Assembly: GCA_905212215.1 (NCBI GenBank)
Contig: CAJMDR010000128.1
Span: 1-6,293 of the forward strand
Length of the DNA stretch: 6,293 bases
DNA from: an uncultured Porphyromonadaceae bacterium
GTDB lineage: Bacteria; Bacteroidota; Bacteroidia; Bacteroidales; Muribaculaceae
Direction of reading: 5' to 3'
Shown here: one piece after another, positions 5,586 to 6,293 of the stretch
Layout: each line of letters opens with the position of its first letter
Numbering within the stretch: position 1 is the first letter of the stretch
Notes under the pieces: generated by a model
Database searches by the model: none
Told to the model about the DNA's origin: nothing
What the model saw: only the letters and a program-made list of their open reading frames with translations
Translations under genes and position numbers: made by a program

Positions 5586-6293
5586 ATGAATCCAGTCATC
5601 AGTAAAATAGAGAACGAAATAAGCCGTGTCATAGCCTCCGCAGGCAATGACAGGCTGCTTGTAACGGTAAGCGGCGGCGCGGACAGCGTGGCGATGCTTG
5701 TAGCACTTAATAGACTGAAATCCGATGTTGTGGCGGCTCACTGCAATTTCCATCTCCGCGGGGAGGAGAGCGACCGTGACCAGCATTTCGTGGAAAACTT
5801 ATGCGCAAGACTAGGTGTTGAGAAGAAGATTATACATTTCGATGTAGAAGCATACCGCAAAGCTAATGGCGGTAGCATTGAAATGGCGTGCCGTGAACTG
5901 CGCTATGAATGGTTTTATAAACTTAAAGATGACCTTAAATGCGGACGTATCCTGACAGCACATCATGCTGACGACAACATAGAGACGATGTTACTTAACA
6001 TGATGCGAGGCTGCGGACTGGAAGGCGCCAAAGGAATGGTGGCTGACAACGGTATAATCATGCGGCCTATGCTCAAGCTGCATCGTACAGAAATAGAGAC
6101 ATATCTCCGGACACTTGGCCAGGACTGGATCGTAGACAGTACCAATCTCGATGCGGAGCCGGACCGCAATTTCATACGTCTGGAAGTATTGCCTCTTTTG
6201 GAGAAACGATTTCCAGGGGTTGCTCAACGGCTCTCACGGACGCAACAGAATCTGCAGGAGGCCTTCAATATTTATGATTCATGGCGCAATGAA
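5586..6293 (+). CDS. tilS: tRNA(Ile)-lysidine synthetase TilS, 3' end cut by the window
   Basis: The first 236 residues are present and the frame is open to the right edge. TilS uses ATP to join lysine to C34 of tRNA-Ile(CAU), changing its decoding from AUG to AUA and its charging from Met to Ile; it is an essential cytoplasmic enzyme. The N-type ATP pyrophosphatase P-loop SGGADS is at 29-34. HCNFHLRGEESDRD (52-65), HHADDNIET (126-134), RPML (160-163), DSTN (184-187) and RNFIR (194-198) are all family hallmarks in the usual order. The C-terminal tRNA-binding domains lie outside the window. The ATG at 5586 is chosen because it gives the normal short N-terminus before the P-loop and sits right after a -7 box. 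The gene is divergent from perR, with 156 bases between the start codons. Confidence 0.95.
   Translation, partial: MNPVISKIENEISRVIASAGNDRLLVTVSGGADSVAMLVALNRLKSDVVAAHCNFHLRGEESDRDQHFVENLCARLGVEKKIIHFDVEAYRKANGGSIEMACRELRYEWFYKLKDDLKCGRILTAHHADDNIETMLLNMMRGCGLEGAKGMVADNGIIMRPMLKLHRTEIETYLRTLGQDWIVDSTNLDAEPDRNFIRLEVLPLLEKRFPGVAQRLSRTQQNLQEAFNIYDSWRNE

Overview
The window looks like chromosomal DNA of a gut Bacteroidales bacterium, probably of the Muribaculaceae or a nearby family. The reasons are promoters of the Bacteroidota TAnnTTTG type, start codons without clear Shine-Dalgarno sequences, a secreted protein with a Bacteroidota-style C-terminal tail, and Bacteroidota-like PerR, rubrerythrin and TilS proteins. 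The family-level assignment is inference from style, not a database match.

Left half (1-4116): about 130 AT-rich bases without a gene are followed by a candidate promoter and a very long leader. The leader holds a convincing cobalamin (vitamin B12) riboswitch at 202-484. After it comes a roughly 260-base stretch that can fold into a hairpin ending 4 bases before the start codon, and this stretch contains a competing 9-bp pairing partner. The single downstream gene encodes a 1121-residue secreted protein. It has five related beta-rich repeats, a DUF5074/YncE-like beta-propeller region of the kind found in the surface B12-binding protein BtuG, an Ig-like segment, and a C-terminal sorting-type tail. 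B12 control of the RNA and a BtuG-type propeller in the protein support the same reading: a surface cobalamin-capture protein of unusual build. It lacks a lipobox and has a large N-terminal stalk. This is the most interesting part of the window.

Middle (4117-4386): the intergenic region is almost entirely one long imperfect palindrome (4125-4331), possibly a MITE-like element or a structured RNA. It is followed by a strong bidirectional terminator (4335-4372) between the converging genes.

Right half (4387-6293): a minus-strand peroxide-defence pair encodes PerR (Fur family) followed by reverse rubrerythrin, probably one transcript from a promoter at 5532-5563. Divergent to it, tilS (tRNA-Ile lysidine synthetase) starts at 5586 almost directly behind a -7 box and runs off the right edge of the window.
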